Below are positions 17,520 through 26,265 of a stretch of DNA of 64,000 nt, one piece after another (the stretch's first letter is position 1; each line of letters opens with the position of its first letter). Both the position numbers and the translations under genes were made by a program. Below the pieces are notes generated by a model that was not told where the DNA came from, made no database searches, and worked only from the letters and a program-made list of their open reading frames with translations. The DNA is from Candidatus Rickettsiella isopodorum (lineage in GTDB: Bacteria; Pseudomonadota; Gammaproteobacteria; Diplorickettsiales; Diplorickettsiaceae): assembly GCF_001881495.1 (NCBI RefSeq), contig NZ_LUKY01000030.1, positions 36,697 to 100,696 of the forward strand, given 5' to 3'.

Positions 17520-19076
17520 TTACAAGATTTTACTCACTTGAGCGAGTTTAGGCCTAAGGTAAACTTTTCTTAGATTTTGGTTGTTTATAGGGGTGTCAGT
17601 AAAAGAATCTTTAAAAAATTTACAAGCTAATCGAGTAGAATAAATCCCTTGATAGTCAAAAAGTTTTTCATCAGAGAGAGTCATTGTTGATTTTGTTCGG
17701 CATTTTTGTGCTTTAATTGATGGAGAATCCTTAGAGGTAGCCATTTGATTAATCGTAGTTTCTAACTTTATCAGACTGGATTTAAGCGTAGTTATGCATT
17801 GCTCTAAAGCTTCTTTTTTTTCAGATAAATGCGTTTTTTTATAAAATTCTATAGATTTTTCGAGGAGTTGTGCCGCTTTCTTTAAAGAAGTAATTTTTTG
17901 GGCATCAGAGTATTTTTTTTCTATATTATTTAAATCTTCTACTAGGAAAATAGCATAGTTATTATGAACAATAGCTTTACGTTCATTAAACGATTTTTTA
18001 TTGTTTGATAGATGAACGAGATCAATCTCTATGCTAAGTTGTTTAAATTTATCGACTATTTTTTCACACTCTATGATCCATAAGGACCTTAATTGGCAAA
18101 TAGGAGACATTTTTTTTAGTTTTTTAGTTTTTTGATAACTGAGTTCATCACTTGATGTAAGATTTGTGAATAGCGTTCGTTTTCTTTTTATAGGATGGGA
18201 AGGAGTAGAATTTTTAACTAAATTGGTTGTTTTGGGGGAGCTTTTAGTTTTAGATGGAAATAATAAGGAGGGGTTATTAATTATTTTCCATCGGGGTGAT
18301 AATGCATCGGGTAGTTTTTTCAGATGAATGACCAATTTTTTTAGCGGAGGAGTTAATACGTTACACTGATTTTGGTTGGATCGTTCCTGAATGAACTGGA
18401 TACGTTTATTTGTTTGATTGGCAAAGTTTAAGAGTTTCATCTTATGCTGAGCATGAATAGATTTTTTAGCGGCTTCTCTATAGAAGCTAGCAGATTTTTT
18501 AAAATAATAAATGGACTTTTCAAAGCTTGACTTTTTTATTAAAAATTCTGCAAAATTATAACAATACTCTGCTTTCAGACTATTTTGACTAACTATCCAA
18601 AATTGCTGAAAGTTATCGATATGTTTTAATTGTTTAAGTGAGTTTTTATTTTTATCGTTTGATTCTAAGCTTATTTTTTTTATAACTAATTGATTAAAAT
18701 CAATTTCGATGGCTAGAATTTTTTTGTTTAATCCATTTAATTTTTCTTCTGTTTCTGGATCCAAATTTAAAGTGTAGACATCAGAATAGAGCATTGATGT
18801 CCATGCTTCAAAATAAAGTTCATTAGTTAACTGAGTAGGATTTCCTTTTTTTTCAATAATAGACATGATTTCTCGGAATTTTTCCTTGCAAGAACTAAAT
18901 TCTTTGGTATCTAGATTATTTTTAGACTGGAGATGAGCAGTCTGATAGTGTTTATTAGCAACTTCCATAAGAGTTATTAAGTAACGCTCTAATTCGTCTG
19001 GATTGCTGACTTGTTTCGCATCCAAAAAATTTTTTTTAGAGGTTAAAAGGGATAGATTATTTTTTATCTTTGGCAT
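17520..19076 (-). CDS. Hypothetical AT-rich, helix-rich protein with TPR-like stretches (effector candidate)
   Basis: 518 residues, no family recognised. It is Lys/Asn/Ser rich and predicted mostly helical. Two stretches resemble each other and TPR or MIT-type helical hairpins: about 170-235 (CYNFAEFLIKKSSFEKSIYY) and about 375-440 (HNNYAIFLVEDLNNIEKKY). Between them is a basic, proline/serine-rich linker with KRKR (PIKRKRTLF) that could serve as a nuclear localisation signal in a host cell. No signal peptide or membrane segment is evident. The DNA is clearly richer in A+T than icd next to it. It starts 83 bases after a second orphan gene. A secreted effector is a guess based on composition and the overall style of the genome. 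Confidence 0.6.
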   Translation of the reverse strand: MPKIKNNLSLLTSKKNFLDAKQVSNPDELERYLITLMEVANKHYQTAHLQSKNNLDTKEFSSCKEKFREIMSIIEKKGNPTQLTNELYFEAWTSMLYSDVYTLNLDPETEEKLNGLNKKILAIEIDFNQLVIKKISLESNDKNKNSLKQLKHIDNFQQFWIVSQNSLKAEYCYNFAEFLIKKSSFEKSIYYFKKSASFYREAAKKSIHAQHKMKLLNFANQTNKRIQFIQERSNQNQCNVLTPPLKKLVIHLKKLPDALSPRWKIINNPSLLFPSKTKSSPKTTNLVKNSTPSHPIKRKRTLFTNLTSSDELSYQKTKKLKKMSPICQLRSLWIIECEKIVDKFKQLSIEIDLVHLSNNKKSFNERKAIVHNNYAIFLVEDLNNIEKKYSDAQKITSLKKAAQLLEKSIEFYKKTHLSEKKEALEQCITTLKSSLIKLETTINQMATSKDSPSIKAQKCRTKSTMTLSDEKLFDYQGIYSTRLACKFFKDSFTDTPINNQNLRKVYLRPKLAQVSKIL

Positions 19077-19159
19077 GTTAGGTTAAGCTGCTTAAAAGTA
19101 AATGAGTTAGATTTTAGCGAGAGATATACTAGAAAATTTATAATTTTAAAAGCAAATTT

Positions 19160-19498
19160 TTAAGTGAGTTCTCGCATGATTAGTTTCGACTTGTTCCTTA
19201 CAATGAGTTTGTATAAAGCGCAATAAATCTTTAAAAGAGTTTCCGAATGAATGGTAGGTGCTTTATACTTTAGTAAACATTGAAAATGTTCTTGGAGTGT
19301 CGTATTTAATAATTGGATTGAAATGGGTCCAATGGGTTTGATCGGTTGAAAAAAAGAACGACTTGAATTGGTATTGTCAGATAAAATTAAGTCTTGCTCA
19401 GGGAATTGTTGTAAAAGATAGTTTTTAAGTTGTTCGATTTTATGTGTTAGGCCTAGATTATCCTTTTTAGCTAGTTTTAATTTTAGATTTGACTTCAT
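19160..19498 (-). CDS. Hypothetical small protein
   Basis: 112 residues, no family recognised. A basic N-terminus (MKSNLKLKLAKKDN) is followed by a predicted helix with hydrophobic heptads (KIEQLKNYLLQQF), then PIKPIGPIS and a helical C-terminal half rich in Leu, Tyr and Cys. No signal peptide or metal motif is seen. It lies on the same strand as the 518-residue orphan 83 bases downstream and shares its A+T-rich base use, so the pair may be one transcription unit. Both could be lineage-specific effectors or a mobile remnant. Confidence 0.5.
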   Translation of the reverse strand: MKSNLKLKLAKKDNLGLTHKIEQLKNYLLQQFPEQDLILSDNTNSSRSFFQPIKPIGPISIQLLNTTLQEHFQCLLKYKAPTIHSETLLKIYCALYKLIVRNKSKLIMRELT

Positions 19499-19764
19499 AA
19501 TAAGATTCAGTTTTTTCTAGATTTATTAGTTTATTGTATGAATAGTAACCGAAGAAACTTAACTATTTATTAACTATTATTTAAAATATAGCATTCATTA
19601 AGGCATTAATTTTTAAGAGTAAGGATTTTTTGGAAATGACTTAATCGTTTTTGCAAAATAAACAAGTTAAACGGGGATAGGGTCTTATATTGGGGCGAAA
19701 ATCACAAAAAGCGCATTCGCCTATTTGACTCAAATGAGTATATACTTTCATTTTTAATGAACGA

Positions 19765-20415
19765 TTGAGTGAAGAGATGATAGGTGGCTTTTCTTTAGGT
19801 CAAAAAATAATACTTTGGGTAATACCTTTATTATTTGCTATTACCGTCCATGAAACGGCACATGGTTGGGTTGCCTCAAAATGTGGGGATCCAACGGCTA
19901 AACTATTAGGTCGCTTAACCTTGAATCCATTGAAGCATATTGACCCCATCGGGACCATTATTGTCCCAGCTATCCTTTTTTCCCTAGGGGGGTTTATATT
20001 TGGCTGGGCTAAGCCAGTACCCATTACTTGGCAAAATCTTAAAAATCCCAGACGTGATATGGCCTTAGTCGCTGCGGCAGGTCCTTTGGCTAATCTCATG
20101 ATGGCTTTTTTGTGGGTGGGTATCGCCAAAATTGCGATGGGATTCGATAATGATCCGGTTATTTACATGGCTCAGATTGGCATATCAATTAACTTGGTAT
20201 TAATGTTGTTAAACCTTCTTCCGATCCCCCCCCTAGATGGTAGTCGCGTGGTGGCCAGTTTTTTGTCACCTGCAATGGCGTACCAGTTTAATAAATTAGA
20301 GGTATATGGCTTTCTTATTTTAGTACTTTTATTGGCCAGCGGTATTCTGGGCAGAATCTTAGGCCCGCTATTACAAGGGTTATTATCGGTTTTTTTTAGA
20401 TTTTTTGGATTATAA
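19765..20415 (+). CDS. Site-2 protease family (M50) membrane metallopeptidase
   Basis: Intramembrane zinc protease of the short, PDZ-less bacterial type. HETAHG (HExxH) lies in the first long membrane helix. GRLTLNPLKHIDPIG and the third ligand motif NLLPIPPLDGSRV, with the Asp of the D-G box, follow. About five hydrophobic segments; 216 residues is the usual size. This small M50 group often lies beside scpA, as here. The TTG at 19765 has no clear ribosome site, and ATG at 19777 is an equally good start that loses four residues. Its substrate is unknown. Confidence 0.9.
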   Translation: MSEEMIGGFSLGQKIILWVIPLLFAITVHETAHGWVASKCGDPTAKLLGRLTLNPLKHIDPIGTIIVPAILFSLGGFIFGWAKPVPITWQNLKNPRRDMALVAAAGPLANLMMAFLWVGIAKIAMGFDNDPVIYMAQIGISINLVLMLLNLLPIPPLDGSRVVASFLSPAMAYQFNKLEVYGFLILVLLLASGILGRILGPLLQGLLSVFFRFFGL

Positions 20416-20431
20416 CGATTACACTGGCGCT

Positions 20432-21271
20432 ATGAGTGAAAATAGACTAGCTACGACACTAATCGGCGATGCGCCTATTGCCACGATACGTGGTCAACCC
20501 TTGGTTCAGTTACCTTACGATCTGTATATTCCCCCTCAGGCTTTAGAAGTACTGTTAGAAGCTTTTACAGGCCCTTTAGATCTGTTGTTATATCTGATAA
20601 AAAAGCAAAATTTTGATATTTTAGATATTCCAGTTGCCGAAATAACCCGCCAATATATGCAATATATTGAGTTGATGCAGGTATTAGAAATTGAATTAGC
20701 TGCAGAATATCTGGTCATGGCAGCCATATTGACTGAAATTAAATCGCGCTTGCTTTTACCTAAGCCTGCTGAGACCCCAACGAATGATGAAGCGGATCCA
20801 CGCGCTGAATTAATCCGCCGTTTACAAGAATATGAAAGGACTAAACAAGCGGCACAGGCCTTAGAGCAATTGCCCCGTCTAGGGCGGGATGTTTTTTTAG
20901 CAATGGCTGAAGCAGGGCTTCCACCCGTCTCGGCAGAAAATCCCAGACAAGCTCCGCCCTTGGCTTTAGAGGGGTTAGTAGAGGCTTTTCAAGCGGTTTT
21001 AGCCAGAGCGGCTTTAAGGACGCATCATCCCATTGCCGAAGAGCCTTTGTCGATTAAGGAACGTATGTCGCAAATTTTGAAAAAAATAACGGCGCAATCC
21101 CCTCTAAAATTTACTGAGTTATTCAAATTTGATGAAGGGCGTATGGGCGTTGTAGTCACTTTTATGGCGTTATTAGAATTATGGCGCCAATCCTTAATTG
21201 AACTTTCACAAGCTACGTCTTTTGGAGAGATCGAAGTGCGAGGGATCGGATGTTTCAAAATAAAACAATAA
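20432..21271 (+). CDS. scpA: Segregation and condensation protein A
   Basis: Kleisin subunit of the SMC-ScpAB condensin. EAFTGPLDLLLYLIKKQNFD is the diagnostic N-terminal stretch that binds the SMC neck. IPVAEITRQYMQYI, EYLVMAAILTEIKSRLLLP and the C-terminal winged-helix part (FTELFKFDEGRMGVVVTFMALLEL) follow. I take the ATG at 20432 (279 residues) rather than the TTG at 20405, because the latter would overlap the M50 gene and add a tail not expected. The usual partner scpB is not next to it. Instead an SDR gene overlaps its last 22 bases. Confidence 0.93.
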   Translation: MSENRLATTLIGDAPIATIRGQPLVQLPYDLYIPPQALEVLLEAFTGPLDLLLYLIKKQNFDILDIPVAEITRQYMQYIELMQVLEIELAAEYLVMAAILTEIKSRLLLPKPAETPTNDEADPRAELIRRLQEYERTKQAAQALEQLPRLGRDVFLAMAEAGLPPVSAENPRQAPPLALEGLVEAFQAVLARAALRTHHPIAEEPLSIKERMSQILKKITAQSPLKFTELFKFDEGRMGVVVTFMALLELWRQSLIELSQATSFGEIEVRGIGCFKIKQ

Positions 21272-21999
21272 TAATAACCGGCGGATCATCAGGTATTGGC
21301 GCGGCAACCGTTGCTTTATTTAGCGCTGCTGGAGCAAAAGTTTATATACTCGATAAAAAAAAATGGATCGATGTCGCCCCTCAGTCGATTTATTATTTAG
21401 AGTGCGATGTTGCGAATGCAGATCAGGTTAAATCAGCGGTGGATAACATTCTTCAAAAAAACCCTAAAATTGATTATCTTTTTTGTAATGCAGGTATCCA
21501 TTTATTTGCTAATATCGAAGAAAGTTCTAATGAAGCGATACAAAAAGTCTTTGCAACCAATTTATTCGGCACGATTTATTGCTTGCAGCAAGTATTACCT
21601 CGCATGAAACAACAAAGAGAGGGCGCAATCGTTTTAATGGCTTCGGACCAAGCTTTTATTGCTAAAGAACAATGCGCTATTTATGGTGCCAGTAAAGCGG
21701 CTATTGCACAATTAGCTAAAAGTACGGCATTAGATTATGCCCAATATGGAATTCGAGTGAATTGTGTCTGTCCAGGTACTATTGATACACCGATGTATCA
21801 AGCTGTTTTAGAACAATTTCAGCAAAAAACGGGATTAACATTCGCTTCTATTCAAGAGCAGAGTGCTGAAAAATTACCTTTGAAACGAGTCGGGAAACCT
21901 GAAGAAGTCGCGCAGGTTGTTGGGTTTTTATGCAGTGATGCCGCTTCTTTTATGACAGGTGCATTAGTTAATGTGGATGGCGGTTATACCATACAATAA
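21250..21999 (+). CDS. Short-chain dehydrogenase/reductase (SDR) family oxidoreductase
   Basis: Classical SDR of 249 residues with a Rossmann fold. The TGGSSGIG cofactor loop is at residues 10-17, the CNAG motif near 79-82, the catalytic Ser in LMASDQ, and the Tyr-x3-Lys pair in YGASKAA. The PGTIDTPM and GGYTIQ segments fit the family. It begins inside the scpA end (22-base overlap), so it is translated from the same mRNA. The substrate cannot be told from sequence. It ends 3 bases before the convergent purine nucleoside phosphorylase gene. Confidence 0.92.
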   Translation: MFQNKTIIITGGSSGIGAATVALFSAAGAKVYILDKKKWIDVAPQSIYYLECDVANADQVKSAVDNILQKNPKIDYLFCNAGIHLFANIEESSNEAIQKVFATNLFGTIYCLQQVLPRMKQQREGAIVLMASDQAFIAKEQCAIYGASKAAIAQLAKSTALDYAQYGIRVNCVCPGTIDTPMYQAVLEQFQQKTGLTFASIQEQSAEKLPLKRVGKPEEVAQVVGFLCSDAASFMTGALVNVDGGYTIQ

Positions 22000-22001
22000 A
22001 T

Positions 22002-22027
22002 ATTACTCTTCGCACTGGAATTTTGGA
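22002..22027 (-). repeat. Dispersed 3'-end repeat, partial copy D
   Basis: TATTACTCTTCGCACTGG followed by AATTTTGG matches the outer end of the dispersed repeat described for copies A-C. It encodes the last seven codons and the stop of the purine nucleoside phosphorylase gene, which therefore ends in PKFQCEE. Orientation is sense to that gene. Confidence 0.55.
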
Positions 22028-22854
22028 CTATTAGCGATGGATACGACTACCGATTCGAGCAATCGGCCTAGATGATCGCTCGCTTTAGCAGCAAAATGGA
22101 CGGTTCCTTCATGCGTAATGGGTTCATCACTAAGACCCGCTGCTAGATTGGTTACCACAGAAATGACAGCCACTTTTAAACCACAATGCCTAGCAACAAT
22201 CACTTCAGGAACAGTAGACATTCCTACCACATCAGCGCCTAACTGTCGAAAGGCACGAATTTCTGCTGGGGTTTCAAAATTAGGTCCTAAAACACTCACA
22301 TAAACACCCTCGTTGAGAGGGATAGAGAGCTTTTTTGCGGTCTGCTGAATGAGGTGTCGGATACCTAAATCATAAGCATCATCCATGGGGAAGAAACGGG
22401 GACCAAATTCTTCATCATTGGGGCCTATGAGAGGATTCATCGGATGCAAATTAATATGATCCGAAATTAAAACCAATTGACCTGATTTTACATTTTTATT
22501 TAACGATCCTACCGCATTAGTCATTATTAATGTATGGCAGCCCAAACATTTTAAGGTGCGGATAAATAGTTTGAAGTCTTTGCCTTGCATTCCTTCATAA
22601 GGATGAACACGTCCTTGGCAGCAGACAATAGGTATTTTATTCAGGTAGCCGAGTATCATTTTTCCATGATGTCCTACGACACTACTCAGTGGGAAGCCAG
22701 TGAGTTCAGCATAGGGAATCGAGATACAGTCAGTCATTTTATCCGCAATATCGGCTAAACCCGAACCTAAAATAATCCCAATCTTAGGTTGGAAGTCCGG
22801 TCGACGTTTTAAAATAGATTGAGCAAGCGGTTGTGGAGAAGCATGGGCTGTCAT
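22003..22854 (-). CDS. Purine-nucleoside phosphorylase (trimeric, PNP class II)
   Basis: Phosphorolysis of purine nucleosides (inosine, guanosine, perhaps xanthosine) for base salvage. Motifs: IGIILGSGLADIAD phosphate loop, VVGHHGKM, CQGRVHPYEG, MTNAVGSLN, SDHINLHPMNPLIGPN, and the purine-binding VGMSTVPEVIVARHCGL followed by SVVTNLAAG. Length of 283 residues fits PunA/XapA. The last residues PKFQCEE come from a partial copy of the dispersed repeat. Substrate range between PunA and XapA types cannot be decided by eye, so no symbol is given. Confidence 0.94.
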   Translation of the reverse strand: MTAHASPQPLAQSILKRRPDFQPKIGIILGSGLADIADKMTDCISIPYAELTGFPLSSVVGHHGKMILGYLNKIPIVCCQGRVHPYEGMQGKDFKLFIRTLKCLGCHTLIMTNAVGSLNKNVKSGQLVLISDHINLHPMNPLIGPNDEEFGPRFFPMDDAYDLGIRHLIQQTAKKLSIPLNEGVYVSVLGPNFETPAEIRAFRQLGADVVGMSTVPEVIVARHCGLKVAVISVVTNLAAGLSDEPITHEGTVHFAAKASDHLGRLLESVVVSIANSPKFQCEE

Positions 22855-22903
22855 AGATCACCTTTTTAATGAGATAAAATCACCTATGGGATTTTAATGA
22901 GGA

Positions 22904-23167
22904 TTACTCTGAAGGAGGTGTACTCGGTATTTCGTCAGATCCAAATAAAAATTTTTCCATTTCTTTTTTTAAAAATTCACGTGCTTGAGGTTCAAATGTA
23001 CTTAAGCGATACTCATTGATGAGCATTGTTTGATGGTTTACCCATTGTTGCCAAGCAGGTTTGCTAATGGATTGATAGATACGCTGACCTAATTCTCCAG
23101 GATAAGGGAGATAATCAAGTCCTTCTGCCTGTGTGTGTAGTTTAATGCAATAAATAGTTCGGCTCAT
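22904..23167 (-). CDS. yggX: Probable Fe(2+)-trafficking protein YggX
   Basis: Small cytosolic protein linked to iron-sulfur cluster protection from oxidation. [19 protein letters not shown] with the Cys at 7, and [17 protein letters not shown], are the hallmark of the family. 87 residues from the ATG at 23167. A longer frame to 23218 exists, but its 17 extra codons come from repeat copy A and are unlikely to be used. It follows mutY on the same strand, as in E. coli and many gammaproteobacteria, but the gap of 78 bases is filled by the repeat. Confidence 0.93.
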   Translation of the reverse strand: MSRTIYCIKLHTQAEGLDYLPYPGELGQRIYQSISKPAWQQWVNHQTMLINEYRLSTFEPQAREFLKKEMEKFLFGSDEIPSTPPSE

Positions 23168-23170
23168 AAA

Positions 23171-23240
23171 TAGACTCTTTGCACTTGAATTTTTTCTGTG
23201 TTGCCGTTTAGCTCGCAATCCTTTTCGCAGCAGCCAAAAC
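23171..23240 (-). repeat. Dispersed 3'-end repeat, copy A (between mutY and yggX)
   Basis: Plus-strand text TAGACTCTTTGCACTTGAAT begins the unit, followed by GTGTTGCC, TCGCAATC, TTTTCG and GCCAAAA blocks. Over a 33-base core it shares 25 bases with copy C by eye. It occupies nearly the whole mutY-yggX gap in sense orientation to mutY. Confidence 0.65.
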
Positions 23241-23245
23241 TCTTT

Positions 23246-24307
23246 CTATGCGCATATTTGGCTTAATAATTTTTTGACGGGTGCGGCAAGGCCTCTTAAT
23301 GCTAATTGTTGCCTGTTATACCAGACTATTCGGTTAGATTCCATCAATGGCGGATGCCAGTGTTTAACCTGAATGAGAACGGGCCTAATTTCAAGTTGAA
23401 AATGACTAAACGTATGCTTTAAAAAGGGGTATTTTTTGATAGGTTTTTCTATTTCACAATGATAATGTTTTTTGCAAAAATTTTTTACTTTTTCTGTAAT
23501 AGAACATTCTGGCAAGCTCCATAACCCACCCCAAATTCCGCTCGGTGGCCTTTTTTCTAGCAAAATTTCCTGATGCTCATTGACTAAGATTACCATCGTG
23601 ATAGCGCGATAAGGGTTAGCTTTACGTGGTTTGGGTGACGGATAATTTGTCGTGCTCTTTTCAGTATAAGCTTTGCAATGGCTTTGCAAAGGACATTCCG
23701 TACATTTGGGTTGTGTGCGTGTGCAAACCAGTGCACCTAGATCCATCATCGCTTGTGTGTAATGACGGATATGTTTGTTTTTTGGTGTATAAAGTTCAGC
23801 TAAAGCCCATAATTGTTTATTGACTTTGCTTAAACCAGACCAGCCTGAGAGGGTATGAAATCGGGTTAATACACGTTTCACATTACCATCAAGTATGGCG
23901 GCGGGTAGGTTAAAGGCTAAGGCCAGTATGGCTCCCGCGGTTGATCGGCCGATGCCTGGCAAATTTTGTAATAACAATAAATCTTGCGGAAATTTACCTG
24001 AATATTCTTTTTCAATGATTTGCGCACAGCGATGTAAATTACGTGCTCGTGCATAATAACCTAAGCCTGACCAGAGCCGAATGACTTCATCGATATCGGC
24101 TTTAGCGAGTGAGGACAGTGTTGGAAAATGTTGTATAAAACGCTGAAAATAGGGAATCACTGTTACAACTTGTGTCTGTTGCAGCATGATTTCCGAAAGC
24201 CAAATAGAATAAGGAGATTTTGTTTGTTGCCAGGGTAGATGTTTGCGACCCGATCGGCTAAACCAGGCTAACATTTTTTGTTGGAATTGTTTAGCGGTTA
24301 GTGTCAC
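23246..24307 (-). CDS. mutY: A/G-specific adenine glycosylase
   Basis: DNA repair glycosylase that removes adenine opposite 8-oxoguanine. E39 in SEIMLQQT and D140 in LDGNVKRV are the catalytic pair. LPGIGRSTAGAI (116-127) is the helix-hairpin-helix. C195, C202, C205 and C211 give the Cys-x6-Cys-x2-Cys-x5-Cys 4Fe-4S cluster loop. From about 230 the C-terminal Nudix-like domain for 8-oxoG recognition follows (GIWGGLWSLPE). 353 residues, standard. asmA lies upstream and yggX downstream on the same strand, the common gammaproteobacterial order. Confidence 0.97.
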   Translation of the reverse strand: MTLTAKQFQQKMLAWFSRSGRKHLPWQQTKSPYSIWLSEIMLQQTQVVTVIPYFQRFIQHFPTLSSLAKADIDEVIRLWSGLGYYARARNLHRCAQIIEKEYSGKFPQDLLLLQNLPGIGRSTAGAILALAFNLPAAILDGNVKRVLTRFHTLSGWSGLSKVNKQLWALAELYTPKNKHIRHYTQAMMDLGALVCTRTQPKCTECPLQSHCKAYTEKSTTNYPSPKPRKANPYRAITMVILVNEHQEILLEKRPPSGIWGGLWSLPECSITEKVKNFCKKHYHCEIEKPIKKYPFLKHTFSHFQLEIRPVLIQVKHWHPPLMESNRIVWYNRQQLALRGLAAPVKKLLSQICA

Positions 24308-24353
24308 GGGTAGTTTTTGTAAAAATGGGTTACTTGATGTTTTAATTGAGCAA

Positions 24354-26033
24354 TTAGTGAAATAGTTTGTTCAGATCTAATTTTTTTAATGCATCACCGA
24401 GTTTCCCTTTAAGTTTTTCTTTGATGATATCAATACTTAATTGATCCAGAATGGGGCTAATAGAAGGATGTTGTAAAGATCCTGAAATTCTAATAGGTAT
24501 GGCAATTCCTTCAGGACTCCCATCCGATAATATGGGTTGTGCTTGTAATTCATAATTAATTTGTTGTAACGGTAAATTTAAAACCCCTTTACCATTAACG
24601 CGTAAACGGCCACTACGGATGATTAAATCATTGTTATTGACGACACCCTGATTAATATTAAAACTACCGTTAAATTTATCAAACGGTGTATCCGAACCCG
24701 TGTTCTTAGGCGCGACTTCATGCTTAAGTAAGGCTTTGCCTAAAGCTATCCAATATGACAAATTAACCCCTTTTAAAGCACCTTGATCTAAGTTAAAGCG
24801 GCCTTGTCCATTCAAATTTCTTGTGAGCGCATCAGCGGTATCTCCTTGCGTTGATAGGTTCAGATTGAGTGTCGCTAAACCGGACAATTGTAGCCGACTT
24901 TGATTAATCAGATCTTGAAATAGCAATGCGGTATTAATTTGATTAAATTGATTTTGAGCAGTGATAAAGGGTACTTTTGGATTAAGATTGATAGAGGCAT
25001 TACCTTGATAATGACCTTGATAAAATTGGGCATTTATTGGATTAAGCGTCAGCAAATTATTTTTAAATTGAAAGCCAAGATGTATTTGCTGAAAAATTAA
25101 TTGTCCGGTCTTAATTTGCGGGCTGTTTAAGTTGCCCGCAAAGCGAGGATTCTTTAAAAAATTTTGACCTGTGATGCGTCCTGTTAGTTTAATTTGATTA
25201 ATGATGGCGACCAGTTGATCCGCAATGATATCCTGTTTATTCAAATCAATATCGATGTGGCCTTTTAAAGACAGAGGAAGTTCGCCTTTAGGATAATTAG
25301 GACCTTTTAATAAAGTATTTAAATTAAAATGATTAAATTCTAGATGATTCTTGTCAGTACTGAGTAAAATATTCGATCGTAATTTAATAGCCGCATTAAT
25401 CGTGGGTTCGTTAGAAATTAAGTTAAACTGAATATCAAAGGGTGAGCTTTTATTAATAGCAAGGTTAGCACTCTTAAATTGGAGATGCGTTATTTCAAAG
25501 CGTTTATTTTTTTGTTGATCAACATAAATAATATGTCCATCCCGAATGCCTAAACCAGTTACGATAAATCCTATGGGTTTTAAACGCTCTAAACGGTTAT
25601 TTTCTGAATGACTAGAAGTTTTTTTAGAAGAGGTCAGTGGCCCTTCCCAGTTGACTCGACCTTTAGCATTTTTTAGCAAATAAAGTGTGAGACCATTCAC
25701 TTGTAATTTACCAATTTCTAATTGTTTATGTAATAAAGGAAGTAAACGAACTTGAATATCCAGCTTTTTAATTTGTGCGAATGGATTCTTCCCAAAACCA
25801 GGATTATTAGTCAGTTTAGCATTACTTAATTGTAATCCTAGCCATGGGAAAATAGACCATTGTATGTCTCCGCCTAATTGCAGCTGACGGCCAGTAAACT
25901 GGGTGACGGCTTGACTAATTTGTGGTTTAAGATCATTAGGGTTTACAAATACCACGAGACCTATCAATGAAACTAGGCCCAATAAAATAACAGCACCAAT
26001 AAACGTAAATAAAACACGAAGTAGCTTAGACAT
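24354..26033 (-). CDS. asmA: AsmA family outer-membrane biogenesis protein
   Basis: Inner-membrane-anchored periplasmic protein of the AsmA/TamB-type bridge-like group, linked to phospholipid or outer-membrane assembly. Residues 7-29 form the N-terminal anchor, then FVNPNDLKPQISQAVTQFTG and LQLGGDIQWSIFPWLGLQL, the signature of the AsmA N-terminal domain. The remainder is beta-rich with repeated short strands and a C-terminal AsmA_2-like part (LPLQQINYELQAQP). 559 residues, shorter than E. coli AsmA (617). It precedes mutY by 46 bases on the same strand, as in Pseudomonas. Exact function is not settled for the family. Confidence 0.9.
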   Translation of the reverse strand: MSKLLRVLFTFIGAVILLGLVSLIGLVVFVNPNDLKPQISQAVTQFTGRQLQLGGDIQWSIFPWLGLQLSNAKLTNNPGFGKNPFAQIKKLDIQVRLLPLLHKQLEIGKLQVNGLTLYLLKNAKGRVNWEGPLTSSKKTSSHSENNRLERLKPIGFIVTGLGIRDGHIIYVDQQKNKRFEITHLQFKSANLAINKSSPFDIQFNLISNEPTINAAIKLRSNILLSTDKNHLEFNHFNLNTLLKGPNYPKGELPLSLKGHIDIDLNKQDIIADQLVAIINQIKLTGRITGQNFLKNPRFAGNLNSPQIKTGQLIFQQIHLGFQFKNNLLTLNPINAQFYQGHYQGNASINLNPKVPFITAQNQFNQINTALLFQDLINQSRLQLSGLATLNLNLSTQGDTADALTRNLNGQGRFNLDQGALKGVNLSYWIALGKALLKHEVAPKNTGSDTPFDKFNGSFNINQGVVNNNDLIIRSGRLRVNGKGVLNLPLQQINYELQAQPILSDGSPEGIAIPIRISGSLQHPSISPILDQLSIDIIKEKLKGKLGDALKKLDLNKLFH

Positions 26034-26265
26034 GGGGTTTTATTGCCTCATAGGAATTTTCTAATCGAACCACCGCCTTGATCAAACATGGCTAATTTGA
26101 CGGATTCTAAGTGATGACTCGGGATATAAACTGAAATTTTATACATAGCGCTTAATAATATTAGCTTATAATTTAGTAAAGGACATTAGTATATAGTATT
26201 CGGTATAAAATTTGCGAGTGGGTTGTGAAGAAGTTTTCTCTTCATTATGAACTTTAGAGGTGTCT

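Noticed and set aside
19725..19746. TTGACT and TATACT before the M50 gene as a promoter
   Set aside because: The spacing is only 10 bases, too short for a sigma-70 promoter.
23168..23218. 17-codon N-terminal extension of yggX
   Set aside because: These codons are repeat copy A; the family-typical start MSRTIYC is at 23167.
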